DNA from: JAVBUY01 sp031552735
GTDB lineage: Bacteria; Bacillota; Clostridia; Christensenellales; Aristaeellaceae
Reading direction: 5' to 3'
Length of the DNA: 28,833 bases
NCBI GenBank assembly: GCA_031552735.1
Contig: JAVBMF010000062.1
Coordinates: 1 to 28,833 of the forward strand
The notes below the pieces were generated by a model. It was not told the origin of the DNA. It saw only the letters and a list, made by a program, of their open reading frames with translations, and did no database searches. Numbering within the stretch: position 1 is the stretch's first letter; the number at the start of each line of letters is the position of its first letter. Made by a program: the position numbers and the translations under genes. This document shows positions 1 to 8,756 of the stretch, piece by piece.

Positions 1-1
1 C

Positions 2-1918
2 GAGCTGGAAGTGACGGCCAAGCCGATCACGATCACGGCGGGCAGCGCGAGCACGACGTTCAGCGGCGCAACGCAGACGCTGACGGCGGTGGCGGCGGCG
101 CAGGGTCTGGCGACCTTCTCGGTCGAGGGTCTGGTGGCCGGGGACGCGGTGAAGGCGGACAGCGTGACAGTCAGCGGCGAGGGCCGCGATGTCGGCTCGT
201 ATGAAACCAGCATCACCCCGGCGAACCGCGCGGCGGTGCAGATCATCGACACGACCGGCAAGCCGGTGACCGGCAACTACAGCATCAACTATGTGTCCGG
301 AGCCTTGACAATCGTCGCGAAAAAGCTGATCATTACAGCGGGTAGCGAAACCCATGTCTTTGACGGCACGACGTACACTGTCACCAGCTATGACGCCGTT
401 GGGATGGAAGGCACCGACACGGTGGACGCGACAACGGTTACGGTCGTCGGTTCCCGCCGCGACAAGGGCGAAACCGTCACCAGCATCGCTACGCCGGAAA
501 ATATCCGCGTGGTCAATGGTTCGAACAACGTGACCGGCAACTATGCGATTGAAACCGCGACCGGCATGCTGACCATCACGCCCAAGCCGATCACGCTCAC
601 CGCGGGCACGGCGACCTATCAGTTTGATGGCGGAATCCACACCATTGCGACCTTTGCGGCCGGCGCGAATGACCTGGTGGCCGGGGATACTGTGGTCACG
701 AGCACCGTCACCCTGTCCGGCTCGCTGCGCGATGTGGGCAATACCCCCACGGAGATTCTCATGCCGCAGAACATCCGCATCACAAATGGCAACACGGATG
801 TGACCGCCAACTACACGATCGGCACCGCCAAGGGGCAGTTGACCATCACGCCCAAGCCGGTGGTCATTACCGCCGACAGCGCGACCCATGAGTTTGACGC
901 CATGGAGCACAAAGTCGCCACCTTTACGGTGATGGGTCTGGTCGGCAGTGATCAGGTGGATGCGAGCACCGTTGCAATCAGCGGCGCGCGCCGCAACGTT
1001 GGTCAAACCGATACCGTCATTCTCAATGTGTCCGCGATTCTGGTGAAGAACGGTCTCAGCGATGTGACCGGAAACTACACCTTGTCGGCGATGCCTGGCC
1101 GCATCAGCGTGACGCCGCGTATGGTCACGATCACGCCCGGTCAGTTCACCAAGATCAACGGCAGTGCTGACCCGACATGGACGGCGACGGTAGACGGACT
1201 GGTGGGCGGCGACAAGCTGGAGTACACCCTCAGCCGTACTGCTGGCGAGGACAACAACGACTACCCGCTGCATGCGGCGGTGTCCGGCTTCACCCCGGCA
1301 AACCGGGGCGATGTCACCGATCCGAGCAGCGCGGACTTCAACTATCGGATCGTGCTGAAGACCGGCAACCTGCGTATCCTGGGCAGAGTGTACTATGATT
1401 TCAACGGCGGTGACGGAAACGAGCCGGAGGATCAAACGGGCTATGCCTATGGCACGAGCGCGCCGATTCTGTTCAGACCGATACCCACCCTCACCAACAT
1501 GAAGTTTGTCGGCTGGTCGGAGGATCCGAGCGCCACCGCTGCCACGTACAAGGAAGGCGGCATCACCAAACTGAGCATGGGCAGAGGCAACATCACGCTC
1601 TATGCGGTGTATACCGGAAACAACATCAGCAGCGGACGCGTCGAGTACTACTACGACGATGAGTTGGATGCGAGCCTGACCCGTGTGATGAACAACTTGC
1701 AGGTCGGCCAGACGATCAACTCGTATCCCGGCGAGCGCAAGCCTGGCTATCGCTTCGTGCAGGTTGACGGCGTGCCGCTGACCGTGGTGGCCGAAGCGGA
1801 TCAGAACGTCATTCGCGTCTACTACGAGAAAATCGGTACCGGTGTGATGCTGGTAGATGCCGAAATCCCGCTGGGCGCGGGCACGGCCAGCCTGAACGTC
1901 GGCGAGTGTATCGAGTAA
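2..1918 (+). CDS. Secreted repeat protein with MBG-like domains (5' end outside window)
   Basis: The reading frame is open from the first bases of the window, so the N-terminus lies upstream; a GTG at 11 is in frame but has no ribosome binding site and is not taken as the start. What remains is about 638 residues. It contains four tandem units of about 90 residues, each opening like ITAGSAT..FDG and closing like VTGNYxI..a.G.LTITPKP. This is the pattern of MBG/YDG-type beta-sandwich repeats of bacterial surface proteins. A fifth, diverged unit follows. Next comes a segment resembling a Listeria-Bacteroides (InlB B) repeat (FVGWSEDPSA..ITLYAVYT), then a MucBP-like segment (EYYYDDELD..PGYRFV). 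The protein ends in LNVGECIE with no LPXTG motif, hydrophobic tail or SLH domain. It is probably an extracellular adhesin or matrix protein. The next gene follows 30 bases later with no terminator between, suggesting co-transcription. Family call is from motifs; ligand unknown. Confidence 0.8.
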   Translation, partial: ELEVTAKPITITAGSASTTFSGATQTLTAVAAAQGLATFSVEGLVAGDAVKADSVTVSGEGRDVGSYETSITPANRAAVQIIDTTGKPVTGNYSINYVSGALTIVAKKLIITAGSETHVFDGTTYTVTSYDAVGMEGTDTVDATTVTVVGSRRDKGETVTSIATPENIRVVNGSNNVTGNYAIETATGMLTITPKPITLTAGTATYQFDGGIHTIATFAAGANDLVAGDTVVTSTVTLSGSLRDVGNTPTEILMPQNIRITNGNTDVTANYTIGTAKGQLTITPKPVVITADSATHEFDAMEHKVATFTVMGLVGSDQVDASTVAISGARRNVGQTDTVILNVSAILVKNGLSDVTGNYTLSAMPGRISVTPRMVTITPGQFTKINGSADPTWTATVDGLVGGDKLEYTLSRTAGEDNNDYPLHAAVSGFTPANRGDVTDPSSADFNYRIVLKTGNLRILGRVYYDFNGGDGNEPEDQTGYAYGTSAPILFRPIPTLTNMKFVGWSEDPSATAATYKEGGITKLSMGRGNITLYAVYTGNNISSGRVEYYYDDELDASLTRVMNNLQVGQTINSYPGERKPGYRFVQVDGVPLTVVAEADQNVIRVYYEKIGTGVMLVDAEIPLGAGTASLNVGECIE

Positions 1919-1948
1919 CAGGGTACGCAGGGCAGGGAGGAAACGCGG

Positions 1949-3874
1949 ATGAAACGATGTGTGACTTGGTGTTTAATTCTTTCACTGGCGCTGGCGGGCA
2001 TTGTGCCCGCCGCGCTGGCTGAGGGCGAGCCCGGACTGGCCGAGAATACTTTGGCGGTGGGCACCATTACGCCCATGAGCGGCGGCTTTTTCACCGACAT
2101 GTGGGGGAACAATTCCTCCGACATGGACGTGCGGGCCATGCTGCATGGATATGCCACCGTCGCCTGGGTAAAGGATGGCGATTTTGTCATCGACGATACC
2201 ACGGTGAAAGAAGTGGGCGTGGTCGATGACTCGTCCGGCAACCGAACGTATACCTTTGCGCTCAATGACCAGCTGCAGTACAACGATGGTACGCCGATTC
2301 TGGCGCGGGACTATGTGTTCGCGGTGCTGCTGCGCTCCTGTCCACAGATCGCGGCTTTGGGCGGCATGAATCAGGCGTTTAACCACCTGATGGGCTTTGA
2401 AGCCTTTGCGAAAGGCGAGCCGTTTACCGGTGTGCGCCTGCTGGAAGAGCGCAAGTTCTCGCTGACCATCAAGCGCACCAGTCTGCCGTATTTCTATGAG
2501 ATGCAGATGGTCAATGTCGAGCCGGTACCGATGGATATCATCGCGCCGGGCTTTGACGTGCTGGACACCGGCAAGGGCGCCGAGATTGTCCCGCTGGGCG
2601 GCGAAGGCACGCAAACGCTGGAGCCGGAACTGTTGGCGCAGACGCTGCTCGATCCGGAAACCGGCTATCAATCCCACCCCAAGCGCACCTGCGGGCCATA
2701 CCAGCTACAGTCGTATGACGCGGCCAAGCAGGAGGTTGTGTTCACGCGCAATCCCAATTACTTGGGGAATTACGAGGGGCAAAAGCCAGAGATCGAGCAC
2801 GTATCGTTCCTGACGGTCAAGCCGGAAACCATGTTTGATGACCTGTCCAGCGGCCGAATTGGCCTGCTGAACAAAGTGACCGACGGCGTTGGCATCAATC
2901 AGGGCATGCAAATGAGTGGCGACGGGCAGTGCGCCAGCCAGAACTATCCGCGCGCGGGGCTGAACATGCTAGCCTTTGCCTGCGAGTTGGGTGCGACCCA
3001 GTCGAACAGTGTGCGCCAGGCCATCGCGATGACCATTGATGAGCAGGAGCTATGCGCGCAGCACTTGCAGGGCTATGGCATTCCGGTCTATGGCTACTAT
3101 GGCCTGGGGCAGTGGATGTCGCAGGAGTGGATGAAAAACGACTCGGACAGCTTGATGGAGCTGTGCCTCTATAGTGCCGATCAATACGAGGCGGCGAAGC
3201 TGCTGGAGGACGACGGCTGGATTTACAATGAGAGCGGCGAGTTATACGACGCGGGCAAGGGCGGCGTGCGCTATCGCAAGCAGGGCAAAGGCGAACTGGA
3301 GCCGCTGGTGCTGCGTTGTGCACTGCCGGAAAACGGCACGCTGACACCGTATGTGAAGGAAAAACTGACCGAGAATCTTGCGGCGATTGGCGCGGACATT
3401 CAGTGCGATGAGCTTGCGTTCGCCGATCTGCTGCGCCAGTATTATCGGCAGACGGAGCGCACCTACCACATCATGCTGCTTGCGACCAACTTCCACTATG
3501 TGTTTGATCCGTACTACACCTTCAGCGATGAGGATCTGTACCAAGGCGTGCACAATACCACCGGCATCCGCGACGCAAAGCTGATGAAGCTGACCGAAGC
3601 GATGCGGCGTGTGACGCCGGGTGATCGCGAGGCATACCTGGCCAAGTGGATGGATTTCCAGAAATACTGGGTGCAGGAGCTGCCGATGGCGCCGCTGTAT
3701 TCCAATGTGTACTTTGATTTCTTCCGCGCTGATTTGCAAAACTATTTGATCAACGCCAGCAATACCTGGGCGGCCGCGCTGTTGTACAGCTATCTGGGCG
3801 AACCGCGCGAGCCCGCGCCGACGGCGGAGCCCGAAGTGCCCGCCGATGGCGAGGAAACCGTGACATTCGAATAG
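1949..3874 (+). CDS. Secreted family-5 extracellular solute-binding protein (peptide-type ABC transporter component)
   Basis: This 641-residue protein starts at an ATG preceded by AGGGAGGAAA. A signal peptide covers about residues 1-24, with likely cleavage after PAALA. The mature part has the layout of the SBP_bac_5 (OppA/DppA) family: a YTFALNDQLQYNDGTPILARDYVFA segment near residues 90-115, the conserved KRTCGPYQL turn, an ARNPNY-like FTRNPNYLG, and a NSVRQAIAMTID segment near residue 360. Such proteins capture oligopeptides, nickel or sugars outside the cell and hand them to an ABC permease. There is no lipobox cysteine after the signal peptide and no permease or ATPase gene nearby, both unusual for this family in Gram-positive bacteria. 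The C-terminus ends in a Pro/Glu/Ala-rich tail of about 25 residues. It probably shares a transcript with the upstream repeat protein and is followed by a strong terminator. Substrate cannot be told. Confidence 0.9.
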   Translation: MKRCVTWCLILSLALAGIVPAALAEGEPGLAENTLAVGTITPMSGGFFTDMWGNNSSDMDVRAMLHGYATVAWVKDGDFVIDDTTVKEVGVVDDSSGNRTYTFALNDQLQYNDGTPILARDYVFAVLLRSCPQIAALGGMNQAFNHLMGFEAFAKGEPFTGVRLLEERKFSLTIKRTSLPYFYEMQMVNVEPVPMDIIAPGFDVLDTGKGAEIVPLGGEGTQTLEPELLAQTLLDPETGYQSHPKRTCGPYQLQSYDAAKQEVVFTRNPNYLGNYEGQKPEIEHVSFLTVKPETMFDDLSSGRIGLLNKVTDGVGINQGMQMSGDGQCASQNYPRAGLNMLAFACELGATQSNSVRQAIAMTIDEQELCAQHLQGYGIPVYGYYGLGQWMSQEWMKNDSDSLMELCLYSADQYEAAKLLEDDGWIYNESGELYDAGKGGVRYRKQGKGELEPLVLRCALPENGTLTPYVKEKLTENLAAIGADIQCDELAFADLLRQYYRQTERTYHIMLLATNFHYVFDPYYTFSDEDLYQGVHNTTGIRDAKLMKLTEAMRRVTPGDREAYLAKWMDFQKYWVQELPMAPLYSNVYFDFFRADLQNYLINASNTWAAALLYSYLGEPREPAPTAEPEVPADGEETVTFE

Positions 3875-3888
3875 TCGTTTTCCAACAA

Positions 3889-3920
3889 AAACACCCCGGA
3901 TCGGTTGATCCGGGGTGTTT
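3889..3920. terminator. Bidirectional intrinsic terminator
   Basis: A perfect 14-bp inverted repeat (AAACACCCCGGATC at 3889-3902 and its complement at 3907-3920) closes a GGTT loop. A-rich sequence on the left and T-rich sequence on the right give a U-tract for either strand. It sits between the convergent ends of the solute-binding protein gene and the dipeptidase gene, so it can end both transcripts. Confidence 0.9.
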
Positions 3921-3944
3921 GGCTATATGCGGTTTGTTATACGC

Positions 3945-5345
3945 TTATTCGCTGGCCAGCGCGACAATGGCATGCGCGAAGATGCGCGCGTTGAGCAGCA
4001 GTGATTGAATGGAGATGTTCTCACCTGCCTGATGCGCCAACTCCTCTTCGCCGGGGAACACCGAGCCGAAGGCCACGCCCTGCTCCAGCGCGCGGGCATA
4101 CGTGCCGCCGCCGATGGCCATTGCCTTGGGCTCCAGCCCGGACACACGCGCATACACCGACAGCAGCGATTGCACCACCGGACTTGATTCCGGGACATGA
4201 TGCGCAGGCTGGCAGTGCCCCGGCGTGACCGTGAAGCCCAGCGGCGCGACGCGCAGTGTGATGAAGTGGATCAGTTGGTCGGGGCTGAACATCACCGGAT
4301 AGCGGATATCCAGCGTCAGCGAGCAGGTTCCCTCGCCAAAGTCGATGATGCCCAGGTTGATGGTCAGCGCGCCGCTGACCTCGTCGCTGCCCGCGATGCC
4401 AAAGCCGCTGCCGTCGGTATCTCCGCCGATCGCGTGCGTCAACATGTCCAAGATATTGTAGCTGGTGCCACCGGCTTTCAGGGCGTGCAGCGCCTGCAAC
4501 AGGTGCGCGGCGGCGTTCTCGCCGTGCTCGGGCATGGACGCATGCCCGGTGACACCGGTGCACACAATGCGCAGATGCCCGTTGTCCAGCGGCTCAACAG
4601 TCAGCGGGTAGCCGGTGCGGCGCGAAAAAGCGCCCAGCTCTTCGGTCACCCATTGCGCGTCGCCACCGATCTCCGCCTCGGCGATGCCGGGGATGACGTT
4701 GCCACGCTCGCCGGAACGGATGCGATAGATCGGCATGTGGCACTCGCCTTCGGGCGCCAGCTTGGCGGTCAGCGTCAGGTGGCAGATGCCCTTTTCGGTA
4801 TTGATCAGCGGGAACTCCGCGTCGGGGGAGAAACCGACCTTCGGCAGGCCGATCTTTTCCCGATAATACTTCATGTCGGCCCAGCCGCTCTCCTCGTCGC
4901 AGCCCAGGATGAGCCGCACCTTCTTTTTGAGCGGAATGCCCGCGTCCACAATGGCTTTCATCGCGAACATAGCGGCGACCGCAGGGCCCTTGTCGTCGCT
5001 GGCACCGCGGCCATAAATCTTGCCATCGATGATCTCCGCGCCAAACGGAGGCTGCTGCCAGCCCTCACCGGCGGGCACGACATCCAGATGCGCCAGCACA
5101 GCGATCGCGTCGTCGCCGCCGCCAATCTCCATATCGCAGGCATAGCCGTCAATATCGCGCGTGGCAAAACCCAAACGCTTGCCATCGGCCAGCGCCAGAT
5201 CCAACGACTGGCGGATCGCCTGGCCAAAGGGCGCGCCGGGCAGGGGGTCGGCCTTCACCGAAGGGATGCGCATCCACGCTTGCAGCGTGGCGACCATATC
5301 TTTTTCCAGGGCGGCTACCGCGTGATCCAGGTTGGTTTGTGCCAT
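3945..5345 (-). CDS. pepV: M20 family dipeptidase, PepV/Sapep type
   Basis: This 466-residue cytoplasmic metallopeptidase is the usual length for the PepV group, which removes N-terminal residues from dipeptides using two zinc ions. Expected metal ligands are visible: H86 in AHLDVVP, D117 in ASDDKGP, E151-E152 in CDEESGW, D175 in FSPDAEFP, and H458 near the C-terminus (IFAHAIVAL). The insert between the catalytic halves is the large lid domain of this group. The ATG at 5345 has an AAGGAGGA site lying inside the 3' end of the upstream PHP gene, three bases from that gene's stop, so the two are probably co-translated. It is the last gene of the leftward operon. M20 carboxypeptidases share the fold, but the SDDKGP and DEESGW motifs favour PepV. 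Confidence 0.92.
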   Translation of the reverse strand: MAQTNLDHAVAALEKDMVATLQAWMRIPSVKADPLPGAPFGQAIRQSLDLALADGKRLGFATRDIDGYACDMEIGGGDDAIAVLAHLDVVPAGEGWQQPPFGAEIIDGKIYGRGASDDKGPAVAAMFAMKAIVDAGIPLKKKVRLILGCDEESGWADMKYYREKIGLPKVGFSPDAEFPLINTEKGICHLTLTAKLAPEGECHMPIYRIRSGERGNVIPGIAEAEIGGDAQWVTEELGAFSRRTGYPLTVEPLDNGHLRIVCTGVTGHASMPEHGENAAAHLLQALHALKAGGTSYNILDMLTHAIGGDTDGSGFGIAGSDEVSGALTINLGIIDFGEGTCSLTLDIRYPVMFSPDQLIHFITLRVAPLGFTVTPGHCQPAHHVPESSPVVQSLLSVYARVSGLEPKAMAIGGGTYARALEQGVAFGSVFPGEEELAHQAGENISIQSLLLNARIFAHAIVALASE

Positions 5346-5348
5346 AAG

Positions 5349-6044
5349 TCAATCCTCCTTTATGTGCGGGTCGGGCATATACAACGCAGGCTGTGTGCTG
5401 CGCAGATAGGTGACAAACGTGGCGGGCGTCAGCGCGTCGGGCGGTACCCAGATGCCGCCGAGTCCCGCGCCATACAGTTCGTGCAGGTCAGAGCCGGACA
5501 GCGTGCGCAGGTGCTTTTCTTGCGCCAAGGCCATTGCGCGGTCGTTGTGGCTGTTGTGGTGCGGATTGCCGTTGTGCGCCTCAACGCCGTGCAGATATTC
5601 CGGCGGCGCCTGCCGCATCATCGCGCGGAACGGATGCGCCTGATAGACCAGAAACCCAGCCTGTTCGGCCAGCGAGTACAGGCGCTTGGGCGACAGGGCG
5701 GTCAGATCGGGCAGGGCGGCATAGAGCGCCGGATCAGGGAGATAGATCAGGAAATCCTCGATGCCCACGCCGCGATATCTCAGTTCCAGCCCAGGCAGCA
5801 CGGCCACGCCCAGCGCAGCCCCAGCATCGCACGCACGGCGATAGCCGTCGGCCAAGTGCGCGCGGTCGGTGTGCGGCAGCAGATGATCGGTGACCACCAC
5901 CGCGCCATAGCCGTTCGCCTTGACCAGCGCCACCAGCGTATGCGCGGGCAGGTTGCTGCATTGGCTGACCTCGGCGGTGTGCGCGTGCGGCTCCACCAGC
6001 ACCGCGCCGGGAAAGGGCGGCAGCGGCGGCGTGCGGTTCGTCAT
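5349..6044 (-). CDS. PHP-domain phosphoesterase
   Basis: The protein has 231 residues and a single PHP domain, a trinuclear-metal phosphoesterase fold. Metal-binding motifs appear in order: H20-A-H22 (EPHAHT), D53-H54 (VVTDH), the LPGLEL glutamate, a central QAHPFR histidine, the EAHNGN motif and the C-terminal GSDLHE. Family members hydrolyse phosphomonoesters such as histidinol phosphate or nucleoside 3',5'-bisphosphates. The substrate here is not indicated, and there are no histidine-pathway genes around it. Its ATG overlaps the stop of the aminotransferase gene (ATGA, positions 6041-6044), indicating translational coupling. There is no signal peptide, so it is cytoplasmic. Confidence 0.85.
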   Translation of the reverse strand: MTNRTPPLPPFPGAVLVEPHAHTAEVSQCSNLPAHTLVALVKANGYGAVVVTDHLLPHTDRAHLADGYRRACDAGAALGVAVLPGLELRYRGVGIEDFLIYLPDPALYAALPDLTALSPKRLYSLAEQAGFLVYQAHPFRAMMRQAPPEYLHGVEAHNGNPHHNSHNDRAMALAQEKHLRTLSGSDLHELYGAGLGGIWVPPDALTPATFVTYLRSTQPALYMPDPHIKED

Positions 6045-7216
6045 TGCTTGAGCGCGACGGTCAGCCGCTCCAGCGCGTCTTTGAGCTGCGCGTGCGGGCA
6101 GCCCAGATTGAGCCGGAGGAAGCCCTCGCCCTCCTCACCGAAGAGCGCGCCGCTGCTGAGTTCCACGCGCGCGATCTGGCGTGTACGGCGTGTCAGTTCG
6201 GCACTATCGACGCCCAGCGCGCGGCAATCCAGCCACATCAGGAACGACGACTCCATCGGCGTGACGCCGATGTGCGGCAGGTGCTGGGCCATGTATTGCG
6301 TGGCGATGCCCCAGGATTCGATCAGATACGCGCGCAGGCCGTCCAGCCACGCGTCGCCCTGTTCGTACGCGGCGCGTGTGCCCACCAGCCCGAACAGATT
6401 GCCGCTGACCACCCCGGCGGCGGCGATTTCCTGACGCAGCTTCTCGCGCAGCGCCGGGTTGGGCACGACGCACGACGCCTGCCGCAGTCCGGCGATATTG
6501 AAAGTTTTGCTGGCCGCGCACAGCATGATGGTGCGCTCCGCCGCGCCGGGCAGGGACAGCAGCGGTACATGCACGCGGTCCGGATACACAAAATCGGCGT
6601 GGATTTCGTCCGAAACGATGATCGCGTCATACCGGGCGCACAGCGCCAGCATGTCGGACAGTTCCTGCCGCGTCCACGCGCGGCCGACCGGGTTGTGCGG
6701 ATTGCACAGCAGCAACAGCCTGCCCCCAGCCATCAGCGCGTTCTCCAGCGCGCTTAAATCCATGCGATAGCGATTCTGCTCGTCGCGCACCAGCGGCGCC
6801 TTCATCAGCGTACGGTCGTTATTGCGCTGCGCGCCAAAGAAGGGGCCATAGACGGGCGGCTGCACAATCACCGACTGGTTGCGCTGGGTAAAGCAGCGCA
6901 CCGCGAGGTTCAGCCCGGTGACCACGCACGGCAGCATCAGCACCGACTCAGGATCAATGGTCAGTGCGTGGCGGCGCTGCCAGAAGCCCACCAGCGCGGC
7001 TGTGTCGTCAGCGGTTTCCTCCGTATAGCCGAAGGCATCGCGATTCGCGCGCGCGCGGATGGCGTCGCCCACTGCCGGGGGACTGCGGAAGTCCATGTCG
7101 GCTACCCACATGGGCAGCACGTCACTGCCGTATTCGGCCTGCATCGCGTCCCACTTTTCGCTGGCGGTGCCGATGCGATCCACACCGGCATCAAAGAATT
7201 TTGCGTCAAAAATCAT
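6041..7216 (-). CDS. patB: PLP-dependent aminotransferase of the MalY/PatB (cystathionine beta-lyase) type
   Basis: This is a 391-residue fold-type I PLP enzyme. The N-terminal segment PMWVADMDF, the NPHNPVGR motif (172-179), SDEIH with D203, and the PLP lysine in AASKTFNIAGLR (K237) match the MalY/PatB group. These enzymes cleave cystathionine or cysteine to homocysteine or H2S plus pyruvate and ammonia. The start at 7216 is chosen over an in-frame ATG at 7276 because AAGGAGGA sits at 7230-7223, and because the upstream methyltransferase stop overlaps this ATG as ATGA. It is the middle gene of the five-gene leftward operon. Family is secure; C-S lyase versus plain aminotransferase is inferred. 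Confidence 0.9.
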   Translation of the reverse strand: MIFDAKFFDAGVDRIGTASEKWDAMQAEYGSDVLPMWVADMDFRSPPAVGDAIRARANRDAFGYTEETADDTAALVGFWQRRHALTIDPESVLMLPCVVTGLNLAVRCFTQRNQSVIVQPPVYGPFFGAQRNNDRTLMKAPLVRDEQNRYRMDLSALENALMAGGRLLLLCNPHNPVGRAWTRQELSDMLALCARYDAIIVSDEIHADFVYPDRVHVPLLSLPGAAERTIMLCAASKTFNIAGLRQASCVVPNPALREKLRQEIAAAGVVSGNLFGLVGTRAAYEQGDAWLDGLRAYLIESWGIATQYMAQHLPHIGVTPMESSFLMWLDCRALGVDSAELTRRTRQIARVELSSGALFGEEGEGFLRLNLGCPHAQLKDALERLTVALKQ

Positions 7217-7842
7217 GTGCGTTCCTCCTTGGAAGATGGGGAAATGGGGTGTGCGACCTGGCAGGCGATGACCCAATATCCTGCGCTTTTCTTCACCACC
7301 TCGGCGGTGAAAAACAGCGTTTTCAGGTAGGACAGGGCGGAAGGTGCGCCTTGCTGCTTGCGGATGACCGCATAGAGCGCGCCGCCGGGGGTAAGCCGCT
7401 GTCGGCTTTCGGCAAACAGCCGGAAGATGACCGCCTTGCCCGCGCGGATGGGCGGGTTGGTGGCGATCAGCGAAAAATCACCGGAAACATCCGACAGGCC
7501 GTCGCTGACCACGCAGTCGGCGGCAAGACCGTTCGCGGCGAAGTTTGCCGCTGCCAGTTCCACCGCACGCTGGTTCACATCGCAGCAGACAATGCGCGCG
7601 TCCGGGCGGGTGGCCGCCAGGCACAACCCCACCGGGCCCCAGCCGCAGCCTAGGTCGAGCACGCGCCCGCGCAGGTCCATGGGCAGGGCGGAAAGCAGCA
7701 GCGCGCTGCCCGGATCGAGATGCTCGCGTGAGAACACACCCGCATCGGTCTGGCAGGTCAGCGTGCGGTTTCCGCAGGCAAGCGATACGGTGCGCACATC
7801 GTGCGCGCTGGTGGGTGTGGCGGAGTAGTAGTGGTCAGGCAT
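7213..7842 (-). CDS. Class I SAM-dependent methyltransferase, small (MTS/RsmC-like) domain
   Basis: The 209-residue protein has the SAM-binding glycine motif DLGCGWGPVG (63-72) and a catalytic-type NPPI motif (129-132). This pair is typical of N-methyltransferases acting on exocyclic amines of rRNA or other substrates. It matches the catalytic half of RsmC (16S rRNA m2G1207), but the N-terminal half of true RsmC is missing. Single-domain versions of this length are common in Bacillota. The TGGAGGA site is at 7854-7848. The gene overlaps the pseudouridine synthase gene upstream by 8 bases and the aminotransferase gene downstream by 4 bases. Both the pairing with an RsuA-like enzyme and the motif favour an rRNA target, which is an inference. 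Confidence 0.87.
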   Translation of the reverse strand: MPDHYYSATPTSAHDVRTVSLACGNRTLTCQTDAGVFSREHLDPGSALLLSALPMDLRGRVLDLGCGWGPVGLCLAATRPDARIVCCDVNQRAVELAAANFAANGLAADCVVSDGLSDVSGDFSLIATNPPIRAGKAVIFRLFAESRQRLTPGGALYAVIRKQQGAPSALSYLKTLFFTAEVVKKSAGYWVIACQVAHPISPSSKEERT

Positions 7843-8575
7843 GTGTGTCCTCCAGCAGATTGCACGCGGCGTACAGCCCGGCCTCCTCGGCGTCGGTCAG
7901 CTCCCGATAGTCGCCGACAGGCAGCGCGTCGTCCAGCCGGATCGGGCCGATCGACAGGCGCTTGAGATAGGTGACGGTGCGTCCGCGCGCTGCGAACATC
8001 CGCTTGACTTGGTGGAACTTGCCCTCCTGCACGGTGCACAGCGCGGCATTTTCGCCGGGCAGCAGGGTGAGCACAGCGGGCAGCGCGGTGAAGTCCGACA
8101 ACGTTAGCCCGGCGGCAAACGCGGCGACATCCTCGCTGGTCAGCGGGCCGTCGACCCGCGCGCAGTAGGTCTTGTCGATATGGTGCTTGGGCGCCAGCAG
8201 CCGGTGCGCCAGCGTACCGTCGCTGGTGAGCAGCAGCAGCCCCTCGGTGTCGCGATCCAGTCGCCCGACCGGCATGCAGCCCCAGCTTTTGTACAGCGGC
8301 GGCAGCAGGTCCATGATGGTGGGCAGGCGTGGGTCCTCCGCGGCGGTGATCACCCCGGCGGGCTTGTGCAGCATGACATGCCGGTGTGCGCGGTAGGCCA
8401 GCGTCTCGCCGCGCACCGCGACGGTTTGCGTGGTTGGGTCAATCAGCGTGCCCGGATCGCGCACGGCTTGTCCATCAATGCTTACGCATCCGCCGCGCAC
8501 AAGGTCCTTCAGCTCGCTGCGCGTACCCAGCGCATACAGGGATAGCAGCTTGTCCAGCCGCATGCGCGCAGCCAT
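7835..8575 (-). CDS. rsuA: RsuA-family 16S/23S rRNA pseudouridine synthase
   Basis: This 246-residue protein begins with an S4 RNA-binding domain (about residues 5-50, RLDKLLSLYALGTRSELKDL) and continues with the RsuA/RluB/RluF catalytic domain. The catalytic aspartate is D107 in GRLDRDTEGLLLL, and the HKPAG (70-74) and FHQVKRM motifs of the family are present. It isomerises a specific uridine in rRNA. The ATG at 8575 is preferred over in-frame ATGs at 8590 and 8728 because GGGAGGAAA lies just upstream (8588-8580) and the N-terminus then matches the family. It is the first gene of the leftward operon, behind a recognisable promoter. Whether the target is 16S (RsuA) or 23S (RluB-like) cannot be told. 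Confidence 0.92.
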   Translation of the reverse strand: MAARMRLDKLLSLYALGTRSELKDLVRGGCVSIDGQAVRDPGTLIDPTTQTVAVRGETLAYRAHRHVMLHKPAGVITAAEDPRLPTIMDLLPPLYKSWGCMPVGRLDRDTEGLLLLTSDGTLAHRLLAPKHHIDKTYCARVDGPLTSEDVAAFAAGLTLSDFTALPAVLTLLPGENAALCTVQEGKFHQVKRMFAARGRTVTYLKRLSIGPIRLDDALPVGDYRELTDAEEAGLYAACNLLEDTHA

Positions 8576-8615
8576 GCCGTTTCCTCCCATCTCGCGGATA
8601 AAACACTTGTCATAT

Positions 8616-8644
8616 AGTATAGCAAAGATGGCGCACTTTCGCAA
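8616..8644 (-). promoter_or_regulatory. Promoter of the rsuA operon
   Basis: On the minus strand, TTGCGA (8644-8639) and TATACT (8621-8616) are separated by 17 bases, a good vegetative-sigma arrangement. They sit about 40 bases before the rsuA start codon. Confidence 0.7.
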
Positions 8645-8756
8645 ACCACAGACGCACTGAGCGGGACGAAATTTGTCCGCAGGGAGGAATCCGCACAGAT
8701 ACTTGACCCGCGTATATGAAAAAAGCATTCAGGGCTGGCGCATTGTGCGTGGGGTA

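Noticed and set aside
4197..6434. 745-codon open frame on + across the dipeptidase, PHP and aminotransferase genes
   Set aside because: It lies antisense to three genes with clear catalytic motifs. It has no ribosome binding site, and its Arg/Gln/His/Ala-rich composition is typical of GC-rich antisense shadows.
7217..7276. Twenty-codon N-terminal extension of the MalY/PatB gene
   Set aside because: The extension covers the ribosome binding site of the better start at 7216 and is not family-like.
8703..8708. TTGACC as a -35 element for glgC
   Set aside because: No usable -10 lies 16-18 bases downstream, and it is too far from the TATAAT at 8760.
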